Part shown: positions 16,199-28,636 of the stretch, piece by piece
Numbering within the stretch: the first letter of the stretch is position 1
Layout: each line of letters starts with the position of its first letter
NCBI GenBank assembly: GCA_019321725.1
Contig: CM033107.1
Coordinates: forward strand, 26,155,445 to 26,219,444
From: Paulownia fortunei
Taxonomy: Eukaryota; Streptophyta; Magnoliopsida; Lamiales; Paulowniaceae
Reading direction: 5' to 3'
Length of the DNA: 64,000 bases
The notes under the pieces: model-generated
Database searches by the model: none
What the model was told of the DNA's origin: nothing
What the model saw: only the letters and a program-made list of their open reading frames with translations
Position numbers and translations under genes: made by a program

Positions 16199-17645
16199 TT
16201 AAGCTATGACAGAAGTCTCCACCGCAACCCCTGAGTAGTTGTTAGCTTCAGCAAGTTTATCAGCTTCCCAAAGCTCTGGTATTGCTTCCCGGAGATTATG
16301 AATGCTTTCTAGTGCATAATCTGCTCCTTTCACTCTTTGAGATTTACCAACCTGTGTGTAAAATTTAGGTGAATTCCTTTTTAAGGAATGTGTGCTGTCT
16401 CTACACTTCCCAAAAATTAAGCAATTCTTCATGAACTTACCAGCACAGTGTGCAGTCCTACGCGTTTTCCAGACTGAATGTTTCGGACACTGTCCTCAAA
16501 GAATAGCTGCAAAGACAAGTGAAAATTATTATAGGAATGTGTGAATCAAGAATATTGCAAGGTACAATAACGTCTGAAGTGCAAAGAAATGGTAAACTAA
16601 CTGTTCTATGTGGCTCAATGTTGGCAATTTTAAGAGCCCTTTCAATGGCAGATTCTGAAGGTTTGCAGACAATTGGTGTCTTTGGCAATCCAGATGATCC
16701 AGCATTAGGATGAGAAAAATGTCCAATAATGTCGAAAATTTCAGGGCTTCCATTTGTAGCATTAGAAGGTTGTGTTGATCCCAGAAACTCGATATCATCC
16801 TCATCATCAGATGCAGCGCTCTTGTGAGTAGGATTAAGAGTCTCAAAGCAAATTCTCCCTTCAAAACAGTCTTCCAGACCAAGTCTATTTAGAGCTTCGA
16901 TGGTGTGGACCTTATCAGCATTTGTGAAGATCTGTTATGCATGCAATTAGTACGAAGAACTAGTATCTGTACATGGACGTCGAAATGCTTGGGCTAGAAA
17001 GTAAAACAAACATATGAAATATGCTTACAACTTTGCGGATAGGCAAGCTTAACAAAAGACTTCTCAAAACAGGGTCCGGTTTCAAATTTTCATAAGGTAA
17101 CCTCCCATGGACAAACCTATGATACTCATCATAGTCAAAATCATAGCCAATTGCCTGCATAGAGAATATTATATCATGATCCGTAATCTTTTATACAAAA
17201 TAAAGTTTAATCGGCAATCAAAAGGAAGCACAAAGGCTTACCCTAAGACCTGCCATTGTGGTGCCATAGTTTTTATACAGTAGATTACACAAGTCAGGGA
17301 TTTTGCTCTCTTCTACACCCAACTTTTCGATCATATAATCTGAAAAAAAGAACATATGTAAAAACAATATACCAGACACCAGAGGGAAAATTTACCAACA
17401 TTACAAGTACTGTGCAAAAGCAAGAGACAAGCTTACCTTGAATGTTCTTAAGAACTGATGTTGCTAGACCCCAACTCAGGGGGTAAAGTGTATCATCAAG
17501 ATCTAAACAAGTATAAAAGAGAATAACTTGGTCATGTTTGCCTCAAGATTGAACTCAAATATTGTTTAGAGGTAGATGACTTACCAAATAGAAGGCAATC
17601 ATATTTTGGCCTCTGAACCTGCCTGTATAGATCCTCGTATTCCAT
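16199..17645 (-). CDS. HAD-superfamily hydrolase, pyrimidine 5'-nucleotidase / SDT1-like
   Basis: Predicted cytosolic phosphatase of 299 residues related to yeast SDT1/PHM8-type nucleotidases. Seven exons join in frame: 17645-17585, 17502-17437, 17339-17242, 17154-17029, 16931-16602, 16506-16441, 16351-16199. HAD motif I is DLDDTLYP (about residues 21-28, split by intron 1), with both catalytic aspartates. Motif II is IFTNADK (starting at about 118), the motif III lysine lies in VCKPSES, and motif IV is LFFEDS. Between motifs II and III there is an acidic insertion (SDDEDDIEF, about 160-170) typical of the plant members. The C-terminus is extended and hydrophilic. All catalytic residues are present, so the protein should be active; substrate is not shown by sequence. 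It lies downstream of, and on the same strand as, SMR-FHL-side genes conserved in other dicots. Confidence 0.93.
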
Positions 17646-18535
17646 CTTAATCTAGAAAACCTTGAGTAGAAAACTAAAATACGTAAGCATTGCGTGCAAA
17701 AATCGACATATAAGTTTAAGTTTAATTCTCAATCTACAGGTTTTCATGGCTGTGGGAAAATTATGGAAGGCTACTTTTCAAGCACAAACTCCTTGAGCCA
17801 AAAAGAGTTCATTACACAACAAACTACATGAGTTGACAATTGTTTTCGCAATCATCCCAACTACTTATGATGATGTCTTGTCCATATGTAACCCGCAACC
17901 ACTTGTATAGGCCAGGCCCAGATAATGACAACCTTAAAAGCTTGACATAAATCTTATAACAAAGAATTCCCAGAAAGAAAAAGCAGCATATTAAGGAGGT
18001 AGTTGAATACAAGCAAAACCAGTTCGATAATTTCACAAAACAAAAGACCAGCAAATAGGAAAAAAAGGAAAAGTACAAAAAACTCCATAGCCCAAAGAAG
18101 AAAAATAAATGTAAAACAAGAACATAAATAAACCAAATTCATGGAGATACAATTAATGAATCAGAGTTCTAAAAGTGATTAATTCGAGAATAAAGTTTCA
18201 CATTAGACTTCAAAACCTATCATATAATTGCTTTAATATTAACCATTAGAACTCGTAACAGTTTCAACCCATTAGCTACAAGAACTTCTGAAAACAATAT
18301 GTATTTTCTATACATGTGCATGGAGTGGTGAAACACCATGTAAATGTTAAAAATGGCAAGATCCCAAGAGAGGAAATTACCTAAACAGTAATGAGAATGA
18401 AAAATCAAGAAATGGAGGGGGCTAAAAGAGAGCAGAATTTCAGAGGTACAGTCTTTTCTTTCAATGTCGAGAGTTGAAATGAAAGAAGAGGGGGAGGAGA
18501 AATGAAGGCATACGCTGTGTTTAAATAGACAAACC
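17646..18535 (-). promoter_or_regulatory. HAD gene 5' leader with intron and core promoter
   Basis: On the minus strand a donor-like TTTAG|GTAATT at about 18380 and an acceptor TTTTCTAG just before ATTAAGATG imply a leader intron of about 0.7 kb. A TATA-like CTATTTAAAC lies at about 18519-18528. Start of transcription near 18480-18500 is inferred. Confidence 0.45.
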
Positions 18536-19315
18536 GTTGCCTCGTTTCATTTTTTTTGTTTTTTTTTGTTTTCCTCAAATCTTATAAATCACTTAATCAT
18601 GTTTAATAAGTTATGATAAAACGGGTTTGAAACGTAATCTAGAGTTTAATATCTGACAGTTGTACTTTCTAGTCCGGTTGAGGCTCCAGCCTCCACGCGA
18701 TGAAATTCATGCTAAACACTGAGTTCCTTAATTTTAGATTGTTCTATTTTTTGATTTTTTTTTTTTTTTATCAAATCAGAATAATTAATTCTAGGTTTTC
18801 AGAAGAAAAAAAAAATGAACAAAAAAATCTCTATATATGGAGAAAATTTTAAATTGTCAAATTTTTTGAAAATATTAACGGTTGAATTGTGAATTATAAT
18901 GGATTATTTTGAATTAGTAAAACAAAGTAAATCAAATTTTTTATTTAACAATTTTGATTTAGTAAAATAAATTGAATCAGATTATTTTGAATTAGATTAT
19001 TTTTTTTTCTAAAAATCTAGAATTAATTATTTTAATTTTATAAAATAAAAAATATAAAAAATAAGACACTTTATGCATTCCGTGCAGCATCAATCATACC
19101 GTAATTTCTAGATTCCTTGCTTGAGAGTTTTATAGTTTGCCCTTACATCCGCCTTTAAGCCTGACCTTTTTCTTTTCTTTTCTTTTTGTTTTGTTAACAA
19201 ATAACTAAAAATATCAGCCAATTTTGCACAAAGTTATGGTCATAAAAATGGTCAATCAGTTGTCCACGACATCCAGGGGATATGATAGTTACCTCTGCAA
19301 TATCATAACACTCTT

Positions 19316-19403
19316 ACAAAAATAGAAATGTCTTACCTATATAAGAAAAGAAAAACCATACAAAAATAGAAATGTCTTACTTATATAAGAAAAGAAAAAC
19401 CAA
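19316..19403. repeat. 44 bp direct tandem repeat
   Basis: Units 19316-19359 and 19360-19403 both read ACAAAAATAGAAATGTCTTA followed by the same tail ending in AAAAACC; only about one base differs. Confidence 0.9.
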
Positions 19404-22035
19404 TAGCGTCGTAGATGTCATGCGTTTGAAATATGTGGATGTATTTTTAGTATAGTTTTGACTTTGAAATTCTTCCCTTTGCTTTTTTTAGAGGAAATCT
19501 ATCTTTGTAAAGTTTAAGAAAAACAAGAAATTAATGGAGTAATTAGTAGCAATATAAAAATAACAAGATCTTGTTTCTTTTTTCTAGAGTATTAATTAAT
19601 GGGACATTCCTGAATAGAGTTAGGTAAAATTTAAAGTAAATCCTATATAAATAAATTATATTTATTATGTGATTGGCGTACATTTAAAAAAAAGTGACAA
19701 ATCACGTCTGATATATTGCGGCTCTATATTCTAAAAAATAAATAAATATTTAAATAAAATAAAATATATCCGAGAGTCATTGAACTATCCTTCTAATTCT
19801 TGATATTCTAAGTGTAGTTGATGTAGATATAATTGTAATTCCAAGCAATAGTCACGGAACATATTAGAATAAAGTTATGGTTAGTTAGGGGATAAAAAAA
19901 TACATTTATTAAAACCTTTCCCATATCATGCTACAAAATCTGGAGACTTCTAGGTATAGGGTGCAACAACACGTGAGACGTGAGATATTTTCATTGGACA
20001 AAATATCAGCATTTGGTACTAACAATGTACCTAAGTCTAAATCCGAACAATGTGTCAAATTGACGCACTATTTAAGCAGGTCTACAAACCCATTGAATGT
20101 GCATAATAAATAATAATATTATAAAAAAATAATGATATTATTATGTATAATTCAACTGTTTACAAATTCATTTAAATAGCATTCAAATAAATAAATGATG
20201 TAAAATGATTAAAACTGACTTGAATTGTATTTAAATTATAAAATATAATTTTCTAAATCTTGTAGTCATTTAACTATCATAAAAATTTGTGTATCTGTCC
20301 ATCACTAGCACGTGTGTGGCTAAATTAGGTTTGGCAGGAATGGGTGTGGACAATTCAATGCCATAAAATAACCAAATCCATCTCACTTTTGAAGTGTTGC
20401 AGGTACTTTCCAGCTATAAAGTTTGTAGATTTCCTTAGTTACAAGGATTACCTACTTTACTTTTGTACACCAACTGCGACAAAATTCCTCAATGCAATGA
20501 ATCAAATTAAACCATCTCATCTAAAAAATGAAAAGAAGAAGAAGAAATAAATAAAGAATCCAAGAAAGAAAGAGAGATAGGGAAAGAAAAAGGAATCAAA
20601 TTAAACCACGGAATCGCGAATTCATGTGGCAATAAATTTTCACGAGGTTTAATGAGTCAAAATAGTTTGTAAGGAAATTTATTGTACTCAATGTTCTCAC
20701 TTAAAAAATAATTTACTAATTACACAAGAATAAGAGTTGTAAATATATAATAATATGCTTCATTCATCACACATACAATTTTTTTATTTAAAAAAGTATT
20801 TTTTTATTGCCTTAATTTATTTTTTTCTAATTATTTTTGCACTTCTAGAAAACAATTTTTAAGACACATGTTAGTAGTTCTCTTCTATAGAAATTCTTTT
20901 ATAATAATATGTTGCTCATATTGTTAAAGGACAAAGACCAAGCTTGTGACAGAACTCAACACTAATATTTTTTTAATCATGGAGAACAATAATTGGATGC
21001 TTAAGTTCGATTATAATCCAAGTAATTACATAGAAGGGTAGCCTAAAAAATCTTAAAAAGGAAAAAAAGAAAAGACCCTTGTTTAGTCTTCATTTACAAT
21101 TGTTGTAATATTATTTTAGTATTACAGGAAGTATCGTCTACGTGGACAACAACACAATTATTTTAGGTTCTTTGAATTAAAATCTTCTGACTTCTCAATT
21201 ATTTGGCTGGCTGGCTTGGCCCTGCTTGTGACACACACCTTTCTCACAATATGCTAATAAAGTAATGGTACTAATTTGTAATTATTGAGGCTCTGTCCTC
21301 TTGTAGGTGAGGTGGTTGTATGAAAGCTACAGCAACGGAGATCCTAAATATTGCTGCAACATGGGAATCTAATAACTAATAATGCTGCTGCCTTATTCAA
21401 TTATTATTATCTCTTTTTTTTTTTTTTCTCTTGAAGATTTTAGTTAGTTCAAAATAAACTAATTATATGACAAATGAATTTATATTTTTTATATAATGAT
21501 GTAAGAAGGAGTTATCATTTTATGATGCAAGGAGAGTGATGAATCACTAAGATATATATATATTTTTAATTAGGTGAAAAGCTTGATAAGGGCATCGGCC
21601 TGCGAGATTTTTTGGGAGTTAGAGACAAAATTTTACTCATAAAACAGAATGATTTGAAAGACTTTACGATCTCAAGCCATTAGAGAAATTTGTAGCTTCT
21701 TCGTTGTGAATTGATTATTTTTTTCAAGTGATTCGAATTTATGAATAATTAAATTTAAGATATTTACTAACAGAATATTTTATTTTATCGCACCAATAAA
21801 ATTGAAGTCATAATTGGGGATTTGGGATCTTAAACCAGATGCAATTTTGGAAGCTTATGACCAATAATGCACCTTCAGTAGACATATATAAAAAGTGGTA
21901 GTTTTAACTTTTGGTGTACACTTTGGATGATGTCTTTCACAATAATTGTAAAAAAAGACCCCCTTTTCCTTTGCAAACTCGAATACGAACTCTTTGGATT
22001 AGCTTGAAAATTTTAGGTTATCCAATCCACACGTC

Positions 22036-22205
22036 ATGTGCATGATTCTGAAATTTCATATGAAGCACAACATTTGATGGAAAATATGATTACCAAAACA
22101 ATTTATTTTCATCAATTAATATGTGCATGATTCTGAAATTTCATATGAAGCACAACATTCGATGGAAAATATGATTGCTATAACAATTTATTTTCATCAA
22201 TTAAT
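22036..22205. repeat. 85 bp direct tandem repeat
   Basis: Units 22036-22120 and 22121-22205 share ATGTGCATGATTCTGAAATT through TTTTCATCAATTAAT with only a few substitutions (for example TTTGATGG/TTCGATGG and ACCAAAAC/GCTATAAC). Confidence 0.92.
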
Positions 22206-23253
22206 ATTGGAACCTTATTCCATTTATGAAAATAGAACAGGTTATGAGACTTTGGAAAAATTAAAACTTAGGAACTCTGGAAAAAAGTGTTGACAGCCTT
22301 CATATGTGTAATTTTGGAACTCTTATTTACTTTTCCTTCTTGGTGGGCGGTGGAAAAGGGTTTGTCTTTTTTGCAGTTCTTTTTTGGCAATTTGGGAGCC
22401 AGTGTACAGCCAGTACTAATGTACTAGTGTACTTTTTTTGCTAGGTTGTGCCTTTTTCTTTTTCCATAATTTTTAGAATGTTTAATATTTTTATGCACAA
22501 ATAAATCAAACCGAGAGCAAGTAATTTATTGAATTTAATTTAATTAGAATAAATTTTAATCGAGTTTGAATAATTTAATTTTTTTATAAATATTTTTTTA
22601 TTTTCAAAATTAAATGAGTTTTTAATAATTAATTTTAATTCAAATATCGAGTAATTTAATTTATTTTTTAATTTTTTTAACAATGAATATAGATAATCAC
22701 GATGCTGAATAATTCCAAAAGACCGCAACCTGGATTAATTTAACCCATGCATCATAAAGGAAGTAAGATTAGCGAGAAAATATGAATTTTTGGATTTTCT
22801 TTTTTTCCCTCACTGTTTCATTCTTAGTCAGAGAAGGAAGGTGTTGGGAAATTGCAAGCACATTTTCTTGGCACCATAAGACAGAAGCAATGTTTTAATC
22901 TATTGAGATCAAACTATCATAGTCATTTGTTAATGTTACAGAAACAGGAAAGTCTCCAACAATGATTAGGGAAACTAAGATTTGGATACTCAGATGTTGA
23001 TAAGTAAGTTCTCTGCCTTGCTTTTTTATGTGTTTTTTTCACAGGCTTACTTTCAATGCTCCTAATCCACAATGCCTGCTTCATTCTAATCCTGAGAATC
23101 CACTTTCATTAATTATAAGCATGAGGTATTGAATTAAAACATATATTTATTTGTCTTACTCTACTTGACCAGTCATGATTATCAAATAATTATTTATTAT
23201 TGTATTGAATTAATTATTGACTAATATTAATATATTATTATTATTACTTCTCC

Positions 23254-23275
23254 AAAAAAAAAAAAAAAAAAAAAA
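23254..23275. repeat. Poly-A run at the left edge of the large duplication
   Basis: An A-run of about 22 bases directly precedes the first 1.92 kb unit. Similar A-rich runs lie at both other unit edges (about 25168-25195 and 27086-27101). Confidence 0.85.
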
Positions 23276-25196
23276 TCAATAAACATAGTCCCATCCGACA
23301 CACACAACATTTCTTCCCCTATCTATCCTAACTAAATTGAAGCATAATAATAACATTAGCATATTACGTGGTAGCAGTATGCACATGTATTTTAACTAGC
23401 TAGACCATTATAGGGGGACAATTTAATCTTCTCAACTATGTATGGTCAAGATTGTTCCTTCTAGATGATAATTTGGGAGGTACGTATTAATAGCAACCCA
23501 ATAATTTTCCATACTATGACTTGGAAGCAAATTGAAAATTATAAACGCCCATCATTTATGACATTATAAATTTTATATTCTTCACATACACATACAGAAC
23601 GAGACGTGCACAATTCTTATTTTTAATTTTCATGTTCTTTGTATTGACAAATTTAAATATGAGAAATTTTGAATTTGAAAGAGTTGAGACGAATCTAACA
23701 AAAAAAAACACCAATAATTCATCCAACTCTCTTCGGAGACATGGAAAATTACTCTATAAATCAACTATATAGGAACATAAGTGAGATTATGAACTTTTCT
23801 TAAAATAGAAACTCATCATGTCTGAACCATAATGTCCAAATTGAGTGAAGAGTCTGTTTCTTCTAAAACTCTGCTTAAATAATTGACAATGCGTGAAACA
23901 AAAGCAATTACCACAGCTTTCCACCACAATTCAACATGAGGTTGAGGGCTTTTATGTGGCTATTTCCAGTGCTTTAATATCTACAAGTAATTAAAGCAGA
24001 GTGGCCCATGAAAAAAAACATAAGACATCTTATCCAAGGTTGTTGCACTTGAGAAAAATGCATATAACTTTGAATACTCTATTGCCAATGTAAAGCTCCT
24101 AAATCTTATCCGCCTGAAATCTTAACACACGATCATTTTAAATCCACAATTTTATTTTAATTTAATTTTTATATTAAAATTTGTAGTTTTTGTACTGAAT
24201 TTAAATTTCATCTTCAACCTATTTATTTCAAATTTTACTCTAAAAAAATATTTTTTATTATTCCATTTATAATAATTATATTATTTCATCAAATATATAT
24301 TTATAATTTGGTTAACATATTAATATAATTAAATATTCAAATTTGTATTTTACATTTAGTTAATTAAAATAATATATTTAATTAACATAATTTAATTAAA
24401 TATGATAGTGAATTAGATAATATACCTAAACATATTAAATAATTAATAATAAGATTTAAATAGAAAATTAAAAATATGATATTAAATTAGATAAAATACA
24501 AAAACAAACATTACATTAATAATAAAACTTAAAAAAAAAGTAAATTACATATTGACAGTAATTTAATTCTCACTATTGGTATATTCACTCCACAAATGAT
24601 TAATTAATATATTTCAAAGTATAATATAAGCTTTTTTATCTTTGATTTATTTATACTGAGTGATAAATTTTTGAAAACAAGTATTTTCATCCACTATTAT
24701 TTTTACGTCCAGAGTTGGCACTTCTGTCGTGTATTGAATTGGTATATCAAAATTACGTTCATTCTCAACTATCTTGTTGTGCATTATTATGCACACGATT
24801 ATTATATTAATATTAATATTATTAATAAAATACATTTAATTTATACTTCATTTTGTATTAGTATTAATGTTATTTAAAATTTAAATGATATGAGTTCATA
24901 TAAATATTTTCTCACATATCTCTATAATATATTTAAATTATTTTATTTTTAATCTTTATGACTTATTATTATAAATAAATTTTAGCAATATGAATGTTCA
25001 ATATTAATAATAACAATATAAATAAAATAACTAAATTTTACTAAAATACGTATATATAAAATATAAAAAGAAGTAATTTTATTGAAAAATATATATATTT
25101 GAGATAGAATATAATTTTTTAAATATTTTTAAACATAACAAATAATTATAAAATTTACTAAACACACAAAAAAAAAAAAAAATAAAAATAAAAAAA
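23276..25196. repeat. Large tandem duplication, unit 1 (1921 bp)
   Basis: Starts at TCAATAAACATAGTCCCATC and ends in an A-rich run after AAACACAC. It matches the next 1.9 kb at a constant offset of 1921 bases until small indels near 24520-24545. No gene is recognised in the unit; its distal 1 kb is extremely AT-rich. The ORFs near 24647-24877 (and their copies in unit 2) are antiparallel low-complexity reads, not genes. Confidence 0.95.
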
Positions 25197-27101
25197 TCAA
25201 TAAACATAGTCCCATCCGACACACACAACATTTCTTCCCCTATCTATCCTAACTAAATTGAAGCATAATAATAACATTAGCATATTACGTGGTAGCAGTA
25301 TGCACATGTATTTTAACTAGCTAGACCATTATAGGGGGACAATTTAATCTTCTCAACTATGTATGGTCAAGATTGTTCCTTCTAGATGATAATTTGGGAG
25401 GTACGTATTAATAGCAACCCAATAATTTTCCATACTATGACTTGGAAGCAAATTGAAAATTATAAACGCCCATCATTTATGACATTATAAATTTTATATT
25501 CTTCACATACACATACAGAACGAGACGTGCACAATTCTTATTTTTAATTTTCATGTTCTTTGTATTGACAAATTTAAATATGAGAAATTTTGAATTTGAA
25601 AGAGTTGAGACGAATCTAACAAAAAAAAACACCAATAATTCATCCAACTCTCTTCGGAGACATGGAAAATTACTCTATAAATCAACTATATAGGAACATA
25701 AGTGAGATTATGAACTTTTCTTAAAATAGAAACTCATCATGTCTGAACCATAATGTCCAAATTGAGTGAAGAGTCTGTTTCTTCTAAAACTCTGCTTAAA
25801 TAATTGACAATGCGTGAAACAAAAGCAATTACCACAGCTTTCCACCACAATTCAACATGAGGTTGAGGGCTTTTATGTGACTATTTCCAGTGCTTTAATA
25901 TCTACAAGTAATTAAAGCAGAGTGGCCCATGAAAAAAAACATAAGACATCTTATCCAAGGTTGTTGCACTTGAGAAAAATGCATATAACTTTGAATACTC
26001 TATTGCCAATGTAAAGCTCCTAAAGCTTATCCGCCTGAAATCTTAACACACGATCATTTTAAATCCACAATTTTATTTTAATTTAATTTTTATATTAAAA
26101 TTTGTAGTTTTTGTACTGAATTTAAATTTCATCTTCAACCTATTTATTTCAAATTTTACTCTAAAAAAATATTTTTTATTATTCCATTTATAATAATTAT
26201 ATTATTTCATCAAATATATATTTATAATTTGGTTAACATATTAATATAATTAAATATTCAAATTTGTATTTTACATTTAGTTAATTAAAATAATATATTT
26301 AATTAACATAATTTAATTAAATATGATAGTGAATTAGATAATATACCTAAACATATTAAATAATTAATAATAAGATTTAAATAGAAAATTAAAAATATGA
26401 TATTAAATTAGATAAAATACAAAAACAAACATTACATTAATAATACAACTTAAATAAATAAATTACATATTGACAGTAATTTAATTCTCACTATTGGTAT
26501 ATTCACTCCACAAATGATTAATTAATATATTTCAAAGTATAATATAAGCTTTTTTATCTTTGATTTATTTATACTGAGTGATAAATTTTTGAAAACAAGT
26601 ATTTTCATCCACTATTATTTTTACGTCCAGAGTTGGCACTTCTGTCGTGTATTGAATTGGTATATCAAAATTACGTTCATTCTCAACTATCTTGTTGTGC
26701 ATTATTATGCACACGATTATTATATTAATATTAATATTATTAATAAAATACATTTAATTTATACTTCATTTTGTATTAGTATTAATGTTATTTAAAATTT
26801 AAATGATATGAGTTCATATAAATATTTTCTCACATATCTCTATAATATATTTAAATTATTTTATTTTTAATCTTTATGACTTATTATTATAAATAAATTT
26901 TAGCAATATGAATGTTCAATATTAATAATAACAATATAAATAAAATAACTAAATTTTACTAAAATACGTATATATAAAATATAAAAAGAAGTAATTTTAT
27001 TGAAAAATATATATATTTGAGATAGAATATAATTTTTTAAATATTTTTAAACATAACAAATAATTATAAAATTTACTAAACACACAAAAAAAAAAAAAAA
27101 A
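25197..27101. repeat. Large tandem duplication, unit 2
   Basis: Nearly identical to unit 1. Differences I see: a G/A change in the TATGTGGC segment, T/G in TCCTAAATC versus AAAGC, and a short divergent stretch around 26443-26460. The near-identity implies a recent event, or possibly an assembly artefact. Confidence 0.95.
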
Positions 27102-27266
27102 GAATACAAATAGCACAGCCACAATGCTGTATCAAAAATCAGGATTGGCAGTCAATTTGTCCTCAAATTTTCAATCCCAACCCTTGCCTGCGTCATTCAT
27201 AGCACCAATTTAAAGATTGAAACAGTGTTAGCGTCATTTATTTTTGAATTCCCATTTATACAACCT

Positions 27267-27459
27267 CAATTCAACATGAGGTTGATGGCTTTCATGTGGC
27301 TATTTCCAGTGCTTTAATATCGACAAGTAATTAAAGCAGAGTGGTCCATGAAAAACATAAGACAAGATCCAAGGTTGTTACACTTGAGAAAATGCATATA
27401 ACTTTGAATAGTCTGTTGCCAATGTAAAGCTCCTAATGCTTATCCGCCTGAAATCTTAA
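27267..27459. repeat. Third, diverged partial copy of the duplicated unit
   Basis: Matches 23927-24126 and 25848-26047, from CAATTCAACATGAGGTTGA through TATCCGCCTGAAATCTTAA, with several substitutions and small deletions. Sequences on both sides differ from the units. It is clearly older than the 1.92 kb duplication. Confidence 0.9.
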
Positions 27460-28198
27460 GAACCGACAGCTAATTTGGTGAGGCACTGCCACTTCAGGAC
27501 AGACCTACATTTTATGCGCTTCTACCTCACGTGGCAAACCTACACCTTTGTAAATTCCTAGGTATTTTTTTTTATTATTATTTTAATAAATTTAAAAAAA
27601 ATTTAAAAAAATTAAATTAAGATAAATTATGAATTGTTAGGAGACCAAGAAAAAGGTTTTGATGGAGCGCAGGTGAATATTCGTAAGAAGCACAAGATGA
27701 AGAATTGGAAGATGTGACGTTGATCAATGGCAGAACGTCTTCAAGTAGGCCTCGGCCCATTAGTTGGGCTTTCTTAGTAGGCTGGAATCAACAAAACTGT
27801 AGGGTATAAGTTTGATATTGGGCTTTAATTTGGGCCCGGTGTGGTTCTTTATTAGCGTAGATCAGACTGCTGCCGAAAAGTAATTACCAAATTGAGTTTT
27901 GGGCCCATACTGATATCATAGGTGGCGTTAAGCTCTGTATATGATGAAAAAAAAAAGAAAGAAAGAAAAACTGAAATTTTCTCGTTTTTAAACTTTTAGC
28001 AAGATATATTCACTCTATATTTTTAATTTTATGAGATTAAAACGCAGCAAAAAGTCTTGTCAATATTATTATTATTTTATTTTTTTTGGAATTCAAGATC
28101 CAAAGAAAGCATAAGAAAGAGAAGTAAAAAAAGGTTGACGAGCAAAGGCCAGACAAGTTTTGACTTCAAAGTCCAAAAGTCGGCGTTGTTGACTTGGT
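27460..28198. other. Spacer with a cluster of site-II-like motifs
   Basis: At 27754-27906 there are five TGGGCT/TGGGCC/GGCCCA motifs within about 150 bases (for example CGGCCCATTAGTTGGGCTTT and TTTGGGCCCATAC). Such clusters normally mark plant promoters, but no gene starts next to it; the nearest plus-strand gene is SMR, 1.7 kb away and beyond a SINE. Confidence 0.5.
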
Positions 28199-28636
28199 CT
28201 TTAGTCTTCATATCTTCTTCCTTTTTTTTTTACAACCCAAATTTTTAACTTGCCCTATACTAATTTTGAATTTTTTAAACACATATTTTTTTTTTTTTAT
28301 AATTCAAATTCCTAACTTGCGCTGTACTAATTCTGAACCTTCTAAACACATGTTTCTAGCACCTAGGAGGGGCTAAATCGCGGGATATGCCTCAACCAAC
28401 ACCCAGGTTCCCAACAAGAACTATACACTTCTACGCACAAGGAGCCCAACCCACAGTGATCGCTCGAAACACCTCAATCGTAGGATCCCACTGATAGTCC
28501 AATAATTGCTTTATACGGAAATGCATCAGCAGGTTCCCACCAGAATTTGAACTCTCACCCTCCCGCTGGAATCAAGTCCAAGTTAATTGTTCCGTCAGTT
28601 GAACTGTACCCCAAGAACCTTTAGTCTTCATATCTT
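28199..28636 (-). mobile_element. tRNA-derived SINE with 18 bp target-site duplication
   Basis: An element at 28217-28618 lies between two copies of CTTTAGTCTTCATATCTT (28199-28216 and 28619-28636). Read on the minus strand it begins GTTCTTGGGGTACAGTTC. It has an A-box-like head (28592-28608) and a B-box-like GAGTTCAAATTC (about 28543-28554), then about 180 bases of body. It ends in an A-rich tail next to the duplication. The tail contains two about 67-base copies of a segment ending in poly-A (about 28220-28286 and 28287-28353). A related copy in the opposite orientation is at 55114. These are the marks of a Pol III-transcribed SINE moved by target-primed reverse transcription. Confidence 0.85.

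Larger units (their letters stand above)
18536..23253. other. AT-rich intergenic DNA
   Basis: No gene is recognised. The segment is AT-rich with poly-T/poly-A runs. It holds two local tandem duplications (19316-19403 and 22036-22205), listed separately. ORFs here are short and without family motifs. Confidence 0.6.

Noticed and set aside
24647..24877. Antiparallel ORFs repeated identically at 26565-26795
   Set aside because: They lie in extremely AT-rich DNA, overlap each other on opposite strands, and recur only because of the 1.92 kb duplication. No domain or codon bias.
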